64,000 nucleotides of DNA from NCBI RefSeq assembly GCF_900218065.1, contig NZ_OBMU01000003.1:1-64000 (forward strand). Direction: 5' to 3'. The notes under the pieces are model-generated. The model searched no databases. It had not been told where the DNA came from and worked only from the letters and a program-made list of their open reading frames with translations. Each line of letters starts with the position of its first letter. The first letter of the stretch is position 1. Of this stretch, positions 53,243 through 60,481 are shown in pieces. The translations under genes were made by a program, and so were the position numbers. This DNA is from Novosphingobium sp. Chol11 (GTDB taxonomy: Bacteria; Pseudomonadota; Alphaproteobacteria; Sphingomonadales; Sphingomonadaceae).

Positions 53243-53298
53243 GTCGCTCAGACGGAATACCGTGCCCCGGCCATCCCCTGGGCCAAAGCAAGAGCGAC
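53243..53298 (-). promoter_or_regulatory. conserved expression platform downstream of cobalamin riboswitch 2
   Basis: The same GTCGCTC-N42-GAGCGAC frame as after riboswitch 1, with most of the intervening bases conserved. At the same place an ATG opens the eight-residue frame MAGARYSV and stop at 53248-53274, matching MVTARFSV of the first copy in five of eight positions. The next gene starts about 130 bp later, so the element may control readthrough or translation. Confidence 0.6.
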
Positions 53299-53303
53299 CA
53301 GAC

Positions 53304-53520
53304 GCCGGCAGGTCTCCTGGCTTGCGGGTCATCGCTCGACACATGGCCTTCCCAGGCCTCGCATGATTTAGCGTCCGGCCCAGTGGCTGACCCTCCGGCG
53401 GTAACGGAAAGTCGCTATGCGTCTCGCTCACCGCTTACAGTTGCAGGGACAGCCGCGGATTTGGGCGCCTGACCGGCAGCCCGCACCGCATTCCCTTTGA
53501 AGCCCGTTCGGGCACCGGCG
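53304..53520 (-). ncRNA. cobalamin riboswitch 2, upstream of the cobalt permease-cobW-cobN operon
   Basis: Minus-strand landmarks include AAGGGAATGCGGTGCGGGC, AAATCCGCGGCTGTCCC, TGCAACTGTAAGCGG and the 3' GCAAGCCAGGAGACCTGCCG. The order and spacing match AdoCbl riboswitches. It precedes the permease gene by about 190 bp. The variable peripheral helix is longer than in riboswitch 1. Edges are approximate. Confidence 0.93.
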
Positions 53521-53621
53521 CGATCGGGGCTGTGCATAGATGGCTTGACCGGCAAAGGAAAGCGGCAGTTGCATGGTTGCGTCATATTGCAGGGCGCATC
53601 CCGCCCGCCTAGACCGGCGCT

Positions 53622-54404
53622 ATGCCATTTCCCTTCTCCTTCACCCGCATTAGCCCAAAGGGCGACGCATCGTTCGTGGAGCGCGATCTGGCGGAGGAGA
53701 TGCCCGTCGCGATCGAGTTCAACGGCGTCGGCTATGCGGTGCTGATGGCGACGCCAGGGGACGTGGCCGAACTGGTTCAGGGCTTCGCGCTTGCCGAGCG
53801 GCTGGTCCTGCCATCGGACGCGCCGCTCGACGTTGACGTCCATGTAACGGAGCAGGGCCTGGTCGCCCGCGCCACGCTGCCGCCGGAGCGGGTGGAGGGA
53901 CTGCTCGGCCGCGTCCGTCACCGCGTCTCCGATTCCTCCTGCGGCTTATGCGGCGTCGAAAATCTGGAGCAGGCGCTGCGGCCCCTGCCCGCCGTGACAG
54001 CCCGCTCGACCGCAGGCCGGGCGGCTATCTTCCGGGCGTTGGGCGATCTTGCCGCGCATCAACCGCTCAATCGGCAAACCGGTGCTGTCCATGCCGCTGC
54101 CCTGGCGGGGGCAGATGGCGCAATCCGCCTCGCCTATGAGGATGTGGGCCGCCACAACGCGTTCGACAAGCTGATCGGGGCGATGCGGCGGCGGCAATTG
54201 TCATGGGATGGCGGCTTTGCGCTACTGTCCTCGCGCTGTTCCTATGAGCTGGTGGAGAAGGCCGCGCTCGCTAATTGCCCGCTGCTTGTCACCATATCCG
54301 CCCCCACCCGCCTCGCTGCCGAACGCGCCGCCAGCGCCGGGTTGCCGATCATCGTGCTGGCCCGGGCAGACGCCATGCTGGCGGCAGGCGGGCTGCCCGG
54401 CTGA
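53622..54404 (+). CDS. fdhD: FdhD, formate dehydrogenase accessory sulfurtransferase
   Basis: The 260-residue protein matches FdhD: EFNGVGYAVLMATPGDVAELV, the sulfur-carrying C-G-L-C motif with Cys107 and Cys110, the YEDVGRHNAFDKLIG motif and a C-terminal Rossmann-like part. FdhD moves sulfur from IscS to the molybdenum cofactor of formate dehydrogenase. No formate dehydrogenase gene is in the window. It lies between two divergent cobalamin riboswitches; a weak ribosome site precedes its ATG. Confidence 0.94.
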   Translation: MPFPFSFTRISPKGDASFVERDLAEEMPVAIEFNGVGYAVLMATPGDVAELVQGFALAERLVLPSDAPLDVDVHVTEQGLVARATLPPERVEGLLGRVRHRVSDSSCGLCGVENLEQALRPLPAVTARSTAGRAAIFRALGDLAAHQPLNRQTGAVHAAALAGADGAIRLAYEDVGRHNAFDKLIGAMRRRQLSWDGGFALLSSRCSYELVEKAALANCPLLVTISAPTRLAAERAASAGLPIIVLARADAMLAAGGLPG

Positions 54405-54465
54405 CGAGGCGCCGCTTCATCTACCGCTTGCGGGCTTGGTCCTGCCTCATTATCAGCAGCGCCGC

Positions 54466-54635
54466 GACAGGTTCCCCGTTTGGGGATCAAAAGGGAAGTC
54501 GGGTGCAATGCCCGCGCTGCCCCTGCAACTGTAAGCGGTGAGTGGACCGGCCACGCAGCCATTGGGGGAGTATCTCCCGAGAAGGCGGCCGATGCGCATC
54601 GACCCGTGAGCCAGGAGACCTGCCTGCCGCAGTCG
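54466..54635 (+). ncRNA. cobalamin riboswitch 3, upstream of the DUF1636-cobT-cobU operon
   Basis: The plus strand shows ACAGGTTCCCC then AAAAGGGAAGTCGGGTGCAA, the core CTGCCCCTGCAACTGTAAGC and the 3' GTGAGCCAGGAGACCTGCCTG. This matches the AdoCbl riboswitch layout. It is followed by a G/C-rich 115-bp linker with several hairpins and then a leader ORF. It does not carry the platform shared by riboswitches 1 and 2. Edges are approximate. Confidence 0.93.
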
Positions 54636-54750
54636 TTCTTCGACCGGACAGGGTGTGCCGGACGAACGGGGTTCCCCGCGGACGACAGCCATCGCCTTGC
54701 CCGCCACTGGCCGGTCAGGGCCGTTGCGGTTCGATTTTGCAGGGAGGGCC

Positions 54751-54798
54751 ATGATGCCGGTCTTTCATGTTCAGATGATTATAAAAGCGTGCCGCTGA
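54751..54798 (+). CDS. short leader ORF (15 aa) coupled to the DUF1636 gene
   Basis: After the riboswitch linker an ATG at 54751, preceded by the strong ribosome site AGGGAGGGCC, opens a 15-codon frame MMPVFHVQMIIKACR. Its TGA shares a base with the ATG of the next gene (TGATG at 54796-54800). The arrangement suggests translational coupling, with ribosome entry at the leader gated by the riboswitch. The peptide may have no function of its own. Confidence 0.5.
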   Translation: MMPVFHVQMIIKACR

Positions 54799-55205
54799 TG
54801 CTGCGTGCCGTCGAAAACAGCGCGTCGGTGGTCGTCTGCTCGACCTGCCGCCTGTCCGCAGACCAACGGGAAGACAGCGAAGGGCGGCGCGGCGGTGCGC
54901 TGCTGGTCGATGCCATGCGCGGGCTTCAGGCGCAGGAGCCTGCCTATGAAGCGATCGCCGTGCAGGAAATGCCCTGCCTCTTCGCCTGCCAGCGGCATTG
55001 CACCGTCCATGTGCGCGGCCCTGGCAAGGTCGGCTATGTGCTGGGCGACTTCACCCCGGACGCGGATGCCGCGCGCGCCATCCTTGACTATGCCCTGCGC
55101 CATGGCGCCAGCGAAGAGGGCGTCGTGCGCTACGCCGAATGGCCGCAAGGGGTGAAGGGGCACTTCATCGTCCGGACGCCGCCCGAGGGCTTTGTCTGCA
55201 CATGA
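54798..55205 (+). CDS. DUF1636 family protein, Cys-rich, in the B12 regulon
   Basis: The 135-residue product has C-S-T-C at Cys14-Cys17 and a second Cys set in MPCLFACQRHCTVHV, then VGYVLGDFTPDADAARAIL. This is the DUF1636 pattern, resembling thioredoxin-like 2Fe-2S ferredoxins. Its role is not established. Placement directly behind a cobalamin riboswitch, with a four-base overlap into cobT, suggests a part in B12 synthesis or corrinoid reduction. A GTG at 54789 is an alternative start. Confidence 0.85.
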   Translation: MLRAVENSASVVVCSTCRLSADQREDSEGRRGGALLVDAMRGLQAQEPAYEAIAVQEMPCLFACQRHCTVHVRGPGKVGYVLGDFTPDADAARAILDYALRHGASEEGVVRYAEWPQGVKGHFIVRTPPEGFVCT

Positions 55206-56218
55206 TCCGTTTTGAGGACCGCGACGGTTTTCAGGCCGCGCTCGCCACACTTCCTGGCAGCGACGCGACGGCGATCGACGCTGCGGCGGCGCGGCAGGCT
55301 TCTTTGACGAAGCCCGCCGGATCACTAGGCCGCCTGGAGGAAATTGCCCTCTTCATGGCGGGCTGGCAGAGCCGCGAGTGTCCGCGCGCCGACCGTATCC
55401 GCGCCGCCATCTTCGCCGGCAATCACGGCGTTGCCGCGCGTGGCGTCAGCGCCTTTCCGGCGTCCGTCACTGCGCAGATGGTCGCTAACTTCCAATCTGG
55501 CGGCGCGGCGATCAATGCGCTTGCGGGCGCTTGCGGAGCCGATCTGGTGATCGTCCCGCTTTCCCTTGAACAGCCCACCGCCGACATATGCGAAGCCCCC
55601 GCCATGACGGAGGCCGAGTGCCTCGAAGCCCTGAACGCAGGCGCTGCCGTGGTGCCTGAAGATTGCGAACTGCTCTTCGCCGGAGAGATGGGCATCGCCA
55701 ACACCACCCCCGCCGCCGCGCTGTGCCTTCACGCCTTCGGCGGCGAGGCGCAGGACTGGACGGGGAGGGGAACGGGCATCGACGAAGCAGCCCTCGCCCG
55801 CAAGACGGAGGCGGTCCGCGTCGCGCTCGCCCTGCACGCATCCCATTGCACCGACGCCTTCGAAACGCTTCGCCGCCTCGGCGGTCGGGAGATCGCCGCC
55901 ATGGCAGGTGCGATCCTGGCCGCGCGGATGATGCGCGTGCCGGTGCTGCTCGACGGCTTCATCTGCGGCGCAGCGGTCGCTCCCCTCGCGCGCGACAATC
56001 CCGCCATCACTCAACACTGCCTGGCCGCCCACTGCTCAGCCGAAGCAGGGCATGCCCGGTTGCTCGAGAAGCTCGGCCTTGACCCGCTGCTGCACCTCGG
56101 CATGCGCTTGGGCGAAGGGAGCGGCGCGGCCGTCGCGGCGCAGCTCGTCCGCTCGGCCCTCGCGGCGCATGCGCATATGGCGACCTTCGCGCAAGCCGCC
56201 GTCGCGGGCGCGCTATGA
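55202..56218 (+). CDS. cobT: CobT (CobU in Pseudomonas naming), nicotinate-nucleotide:DMB phosphoribosyltransferase
   Basis: From ATG 55202 the protein is 338 residues. Family motifs are clear: TKPAGSLGRLEEIALFMAGW, FAGNHGVAARGVSAFP, GEMGIANTTPAAAL, and the catalytic Glu in GMRLGEGSGAAVA. The enzyme activates 5,6-dimethylbenzimidazole to alpha-ribazole phosphate, using the product of BluB. It starts in an ATGA overlap with the DUF1636 gene. Confidence 0.95.
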   Translation: MIRFEDRDGFQAALATLPGSDATAIDAAAARQASLTKPAGSLGRLEEIALFMAGWQSRECPRADRIRAAIFAGNHGVAARGVSAFPASVTAQMVANFQSGGAAINALAGACGADLVIVPLSLEQPTADICEAPAMTEAECLEALNAGAAVVPEDCELLFAGEMGIANTTPAAALCLHAFGGEAQDWTGRGTGIDEAALARKTEAVRVALALHASHCTDAFETLRRLGGREIAAMAGAILAARMMRVPVLLDGFICGAAVAPLARDNPAITQHCLAAHCSAEAGHARLLEKLGLDPLLHLGMRLGEGSGAAVAAQLVRSALAAHAHMATFAQAAVAGAL

Positions 56219-56781
56219 GCCCGTTGACACTCCACCTGATGCGGCATGGAGCACCACAAACGCCCGGACTTCTGCTCGGTCACACGGACATGCCGCCTGA
56301 TCGAGCCGCCATGCAGCTGTGCATCGATCGGTCACGCGCGCTCGCATTCGACTGTCTGACCAGCTCCGGCCTGTCACGCGCCAGCGCGCCCGCCACGCTG
56401 ATCGCCACCGATCGCCAAGCCGCTCATCGGATCGACCCGCGCTGGCGCGAACTGAACTTTGGCGAATGGGAGGGCATGGACCCCACCACGCTTCCAGCCG
56501 GCGACACTGCCCGCTTCTGGTCGTCTCCCGACGACTATCCTCCGCCAGGCGGCGAAAGCTGGTCCGGCCTCTGCCACCGTGTTAGCGCGGCACTGGGCGA
56601 CGTAGGGGAGCCCACCCTCATCCTCACGCACGCAGGACCGATCCGTGCTGCGCTGACGGCGCTTTGCGGCCTGAATTATCAACAGGCCTGGGCGATCGAT
56701 CTCCCCTATTCGGCGGTGCTCACGCTGCGCTTCTGGCCCGGAGACAATCCCGGCGCGCAGATCACAGGCCTCGTGACATGA
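56215..56781 (+). CDS. cobC: CobC, alpha-ribazole phosphatase (histidine phosphatase family)
   Basis: The 188-residue protein has the LMRHG phosphatase motif near the N-terminus, RELNFGEWEG and LTHAGPIRAAL with the second His. These are the features of CobC/phosphoglycerate mutase-like phosphatases, which dephosphorylate alpha-ribazole phosphate or adenosylcobalamin phosphate. It lies between cobT and cobS with four-base overlaps on both sides. Confidence 0.9.
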   Translation: MSPLTLHLMRHGAPQTPGLLLGHTDMPPDRAAMQLCIDRSRALAFDCLTSSGLSRASAPATLIATDRQAAHRIDPRWRELNFGEWEGMDPTTLPAGDTARFWSSPDDYPPPGGESWSGLCHRVSAALGDVGEPTLILTHAGPIRAALTALCGLNYQQAWAIDLPYSAVLTLRFWPGDNPGAQITGLVT

Positions 56782-57488
56782 CCCGCCTCATCCTTGCCCT
56801 GCAACTCATGACCCGCCTGCCGCTCCCGAACGTAGGCGCGGACGAAAACGACTTCGCCGCCGCTATCCGCTGGTTCCCCGCAACAGGCATCATCGTCGGC
56901 CTGACGATCGCCGCCGCCATGACAATGGGCTTGCAGAGCGATCCTTGGATCGCCGCCTTGCTCAGCCTCATTGCCTGGGTGGCCATGACGGGAGCGCTCC
57001 ATCTCGATGGCCTGGGCGACATGGCCGACGGAGCCGGAGCAGCGCATCATGACCGGGAAAAGCTGTCCGCCGTTCTCGCTGATCCGCACATCGGCAGCTT
57101 CGGCGTCGTCTCGATCGCCCTGCAATTGCTCACAAAGCTGGTCCTGCTCCGCCTGTGCGCGGAGCATGTCCCGCCGCTAGCCCTTGTCGCCGTGCCCTTC
57201 GCAGCCCGGATCGGCCCGCTCGCCTGGACCCTTTGGCTCCCGCCGCTTCACCAGGGTCTCGCCAGCCGCTTCCGCGACGGTATCGGCGCTTCGCATCTGC
57301 TGGGTTGGGTGATGCTTGCCGCAGCCCTCTGCCTGATAATCCCCCCACTCTTGTCCGCCGCCCTTTTCATCCCATTCTGGGCATGGTGGTTGCGCAGCCG
57401 CATCGGCGGCATTTCGGGAGACGGCCATGGCGCGGGCATAGAGCTTGTTGAAAGCGGCTTGCTCTTCGCGCTGGTGCTGGCGCGATGA
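56778..57488 (+). CDS. cobS: CobS (CobV), adenosylcobalamin-5'-phosphate synthase
   Basis: From ATG 56778 the protein is 236 residues, hydrophobic with about six membrane helices. The Mg-binding motif H-L-D-G-L-G-D-M-A-D-G near residue 75 and the end GISGDGHGAGIEL are diagnostic for CobS. It joins adenosyl-GDP-cobinamide with alpha-ribazole in the inner membrane. The longer upstream frame is a shadow of cobC. Confidence 0.95.
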   Translation: MTRLILALQLMTRLPLPNVGADENDFAAAIRWFPATGIIVGLTIAAAMTMGLQSDPWIAALLSLIAWVAMTGALHLDGLGDMADGAGAAHHDREKLSAVLADPHIGSFGVVSIALQLLTKLVLLRLCAEHVPPLALVAVPFAARIGPLAWTLWLPPLHQGLASRFRDGIGASHLLGWVMLAAALCLIIPPLLSAALFIPFWAWWLRSRIGGISGDGHGAGIELVESGLLFALVLAR

Positions 57489-58462
57489 GCGGCATCTTCC
57501 ACTGGCATGGCGGGCGCCTCACCGCTGCGCGTCAGCATTATAAGGAGGCGCGCTTTCCCTGGATCGATCTCTCAACCGGCATAAACCCGCTCGCCTGGCC
57601 CGGCGCGGCTGCGATAAAGACCGATTGGCGATCGCTCCCAGATCCCGCAGCACTCGCCGATCTCGAACAAGCCGCTGCCGCCCATTTCGGCGTTACCACC
57701 GATCATATCTGCGCCTTACCCGGCAGCGAGACCGGTCTGCGCCTGCTTCGCCATCTGATCGACGCGCCCGCCTGCCACATCCAACCGTCCTACCGCACCC
57801 ATGCGCAGGCTTTCCCGAATATGCATGCCTTGCAGCAGCCGGAAGCCGCACCGCCGAGCACCGCGCTCCTCCTCGCCAATCCCAACAATCCTGATGGCCG
57901 CCTCTACACGCGGGCGCAGATGCGGCAGCTTCTGTGCCGTCAGGAAAAGCGGGGCGGTTGGCTGATCGTCGACGAAGCCTTCACCGACTGCATGCCTGCC
58001 GTCAGCATCGCCAGCGAGGTTGACGATGGCCGAAGCCTGATCATCCTCCGATCCTTCGGCAAGTTCTTCGGCTTGGCGGGGGTGAGATTAGGTTTCCTCC
58101 TCGGGCCATCCCCCATTGTCGCTGCCTGCCGCCGTCTGATGGGAGATTGGCCGCTATCCGCGGCGGCGATCGATTTCGGCCGGGCTGCCTATCGCGACCG
58201 GCGCTGGATCGACGAGACGGTCGCGAGCTTGACCACTCGCGCGGCCCGCCTTGACGCGGTGCTCATCCGGCACGGCTTCAGCCCGCGCGGCGACTGCCCG
58301 TTATTCCGCCTGATCGATACGCCAGACGCTGCTTCGTTGTTCGACCGCCTTGCGCGGCAAGCGATTCTCACGCGTCCGTTCGAAGATTATCCTCACTGGC
58401 TGCGCTTCGGCCTGCCTGCCGGCGATGCCGATCTGGCCCGGCTGGACGAAGCCCTTGGTTGA
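57485..58462 (+). CDS. cobD: threonine-phosphate decarboxylase (CobD; CobC in Pseudomonas naming)
   Basis: A 325-residue fold-type I PLP enzyme related to histidinol-phosphate aminotransferase: FPWIDLSTGINPLAWP, ANPNNPDGRLYT, IVDEAFTDCMP and the PLP Lys193 in RSFGKFFGLAGVRLGF. It makes (R)-1-amino-2-propanol phosphate for the nucleotide loop. It starts with an ATGA overlap with cobS and is overlapped by the cbiB start. Confidence 0.93.
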   Translation: MSGIFHWHGGRLTAARQHYKEARFPWIDLSTGINPLAWPGAAAIKTDWRSLPDPAALADLEQAAAAHFGVTTDHICALPGSETGLRLLRHLIDAPACHIQPSYRTHAQAFPNMHALQQPEAAPPSTALLLANPNNPDGRLYTRAQMRQLLCRQEKRGGWLIVDEAFTDCMPAVSIASEVDDGRSLIILRSFGKFFGLAGVRLGFLLGPSPIVAACRRLMGDWPLSAAAIDFGRAAYRDRRWIDETVASLTTRAARLDAVLIRHGFSPRGDCPLFRLIDTPDAASLFDRLARQAILTRPFEDYPHWLRFGLPAGDADLARLDEALG

Positions 58463-59384
58463 GTTGGCCGCGCTCGTCCTCGACGCGGTTCTCGGCTGGC
58501 CAGCCAGGCTGCACGCGCGCGTCGGACATCCGGTCGGCGCCTTCGCCCGGATCATCACCGCCTGCGAACGCCGCCTCAACCACCCCGGCTTCAGCACCCC
58601 GCGCCGCCGGACAGGTGGCATCCTCACACTGCTGATCCTCCTGGCGATCACCATCGCGGCCGCCTGGGGTGCCGATCGCCTTCTTCGTCAACTGCTCGGG
58701 TCCTGGGCCTGGGTGGGGCTCGCGCTTGCGGCCTGGCCTGCTCTCGCGCAGCGCAGTCTGTTCGATCATGTCTTGCCCGTGGTGCAGGCGCTGGAGGCTG
58801 GCAATCTCTTCGCCGCCCGCCGCGCCGTCGGCCACATCGTCGGCCGCGACACCGCCGCGCTGGATGAAGCAGGCGTTGCGCGCGCCGCTATAGAAAGCCT
58901 CGCGGAAAGCTTCTGCGACGGCGTCGTCGCGCCGCTTTTCTGGCTGCTTGTCGGCGGCCTTCCCGGCATATGGGCCTATAAGGCCGTCAACACCGCCGAC
59001 AGCTTGATCGGGCACCGGGAAGAACCGTTCGCAGCATTTGGCTGGGCCGCCGCCCGCTTTGATGACCTTTTGAACCTCATCCCTGCGCGCTTGTCGGGCT
59101 TCCTCATCTGCTTGGGCGGCCTGGGCGGCTGGCGTATTTTGTGGCGCGATCATGGCCGCCATGCCTCTCCCAATGCGGGTTGGCCGGAGGCGGCGATGGC
59201 GGGCGCGCTCCATATCCGGCTCGCCGGGCCGATCGCCTATGAGGGGGAGTTTCATGCCAAGCCATGGATTGGCGGGGAGGGTGCGGAAGCCACCCCCGCC
59301 GCCGCGCGCGCGGCGCTTTCGCTTTATATCCGGGCTTGCGCCTTGCTCTGGCTCATGACTGCGGCAATCGAAGGATTTCGCTGA
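58455..59384 (+). CDS. cbiB: CbiB (CobD in Pseudomonas naming), adenosylcobinamide-phosphate synthase
   Basis: A membrane protein of about 309 residues if started at TTG 58455 (LVELAALVLDAVLGWP, the normal N-terminus of this family), 8 bp inside the previous gene. Motifs include HPVGAFARII, ALAESFCDGVVAPLFW-type segment (SLAESFCDGVVAPLFW), GIWAYKAVNTADSLIGH and RFDDLLNLIPARL. It couples aminopropanol phosphate to adenosylcobyric acid. The ATG at 58350 is inside cobD and unlikely. Confidence 0.9.
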   Translation: MVELAALVLDAVLGWPARLHARVGHPVGAFARIITACERRLNHPGFSTPRRRTGGILTLLILLAITIAAAWGADRLLRQLLGSWAWVGLALAAWPALAQRSLFDHVLPVVQALEAGNLFAARRAVGHIVGRDTAALDEAGVARAAIESLAESFCDGVVAPLFWLLVGGLPGIWAYKAVNTADSLIGHREEPFAAFGWAAARFDDLLNLIPARLSGFLICLGGLGGWRILWRDHGRHASPNAGWPEAAMAGALHIRLAGPIAYEGEFHAKPWIGGEGAEATPAAARAALSLYIRACALLWLMTAAIEGFR

Positions 59385-59905
59385 TGGACGCTTGGCAGAA
59401 AATGCTCGTGCTCGGTGGCGCCCGCTCAGGCAAGAGCCGCCATGCCGAAGCGCAGTGCGAAGGCTTGCCCGGCACCATCAATTATATCGCCACGGCGCAG
59501 GCCTTCGATGCCGAGATGCGCGACAGAATCGCCGCGCATCGCGTCCGGCGGAGCAAGCGATGGCAGACGATAGAGGCGCCGATCGATCTGCCCGCCGCCA
59601 TCGCGCAGGCGCAACAATCTGGCCCCATCCTTGTCGACTGCCTTACTCTCTGGCTGTCAAACCTCTTGCTCGCGGGTGAAGATATTGACCGTTGGAGCAA
59701 GGATCTGGTCACCGCTGTTGGTGGTTGCACCGTGCCTATGGTGCTTGTCAGCAATGAAGTCGGGCTGTCGATCGTTCCTGAAAATACCCTTGCTCGCCGC
59801 TTCAGAGATGAGGCAGGCCTTCTCAATCAACATGTCGCGGCTGTCTGCGACAGGGTTCATTTCGTCGCTGCCGGTCTGCCCGTGACACTCAAGCAAACCG
59901 GATGA
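59384..59905 (+). CDS. cobU: CobU (CobP), adenosylcobinamide kinase/guanylyltransferase
   Basis: The 173-residue protein has the P-loop G-G-A-R-S-G-K-S at residues 11-18, the guanylated His region AAHRVRRSKRW and VDCLTLWLSNLL, then VSNEVGLSIVPENTLARRFRD. This is the CobU/CobP set. It phosphorylates and guanylylates adenosylcobinamide. It is the last gene of the riboswitch 3 operon; start in a TGATG overlap with cbiB. Confidence 0.95.
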   Translation: MDAWQKMLVLGGARSGKSRHAEAQCEGLPGTINYIATAQAFDAEMRDRIAAHRVRRSKRWQTIEAPIDLPAAIAQAQQSGPILVDCLTLWLSNLLLAGEDIDRWSKDLVTAVGGCTVPMVLVSNEVGLSIVPENTLARRFRDEAGLLNQHVAAVCDRVHFVAAGLPVTLKQTG

Positions 59906-60078
59906 AGACGCGTCGGCGCATCTGCTGATATTGAAAATCGCGCGAGCCATCCGGGCAGCTTGCCGTAGAGGCTGAATAAATTCATTGCGCGAATCGATGG
60001 CGTGATAAATGGGTGCGGCGGCTTGCCTGCGATCGACTGGATCAATATGGGACGCCCAATAATGGTTGGAGGGGTTTT

Positions 60079-60183
60079 ATGGGAGCCAGCGATCATGGCA
60101 GGGGCGCTATGTCCCGGACCGGGGGGAAATCGGAAGACCGCCAGGGTGTCTTGATCGGATCGCGGCTTCTGGACAGGGGATAA
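60079..60183 (+). CDS. possible 34-aa leader ORF before pntAB
   Basis: An ATG at 60079, preceded by TTGGAGGGGTTTT, opens a 34-codon frame (MGASDHGRGAMSRTGGKSED and on) that ends at TAA 60181, four bases before the GTG of pntAB. It sits where pntAA would be expected, but no pntAA similarity is visible. It could be a leader peptide, a small protein or a chance frame. The rest of the 282-bp gap after cobU shows no recognisable gene. Confidence 0.35.
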   Translation: MGASDHGRGAMSRTGGKSEDRQGVLIGSRLLDRG

Positions 60184-60187
60184 GTCA

Positions 60188-60478
60188 GTGAACGCATTGA
60201 ATGCAGATTATCTGTTCGTCTTCATTTTGGCGGCTTTTCTTGGTTTTCAGCTGATCAAGAAGGTGTCGCCATTGCTGCACTCGCCGCTGATGTCGCTGAC
60301 CAATGCGATCGCGGCGGTGGTGATTGTGGGGGCGATCACGATCACGGGTGAGGAAGGGGCGACGCCTCTTGCCAAGACCTTGGGCTTCATCGCGGTTTTT
60401 TGTGCGACGGTGAACCTGGTGAGCGGGTTCATGATCACCGATCGCATGCTCAAGATGTTCAAGCCGCGGGGGAAGTAA
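60188..60478 (+). CDS. pntAB: PntAB, NAD(P) transhydrogenase alpha subunit part 2
   Basis: A 96-residue membrane protein starting at GTG 60188, with three hydrophobic helices (YLFVFILAAFLGFQLI, LTNAIAAVVIVGAITI, LGFIAVFCATVNLVSGFMI). It matches the second alpha polypeptide of the three-part proton-translocating transhydrogenases known from Rhodospirillum. It forms the membrane domain with PntB. The NAD-binding polypeptide PntAA, usually encoded just upstream, is absent here. Confidence 0.92.
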   Translation: MNALNADYLFVFILAAFLGFQLIKKVSPLLHSPLMSLTNAIAAVVIVGAITITGEEGATPLAKTLGFIAVFCATVNLVSGFMITDRMLKMFKPRGK

Positions 60479-60481
60479 CAG

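Noticed and set aside
59857-60096. 79-codon minus-strand frame after cobU
   Set aside because: Overlaps the 3' end of cobU on the other strand, with no domain or clear ribosome site.
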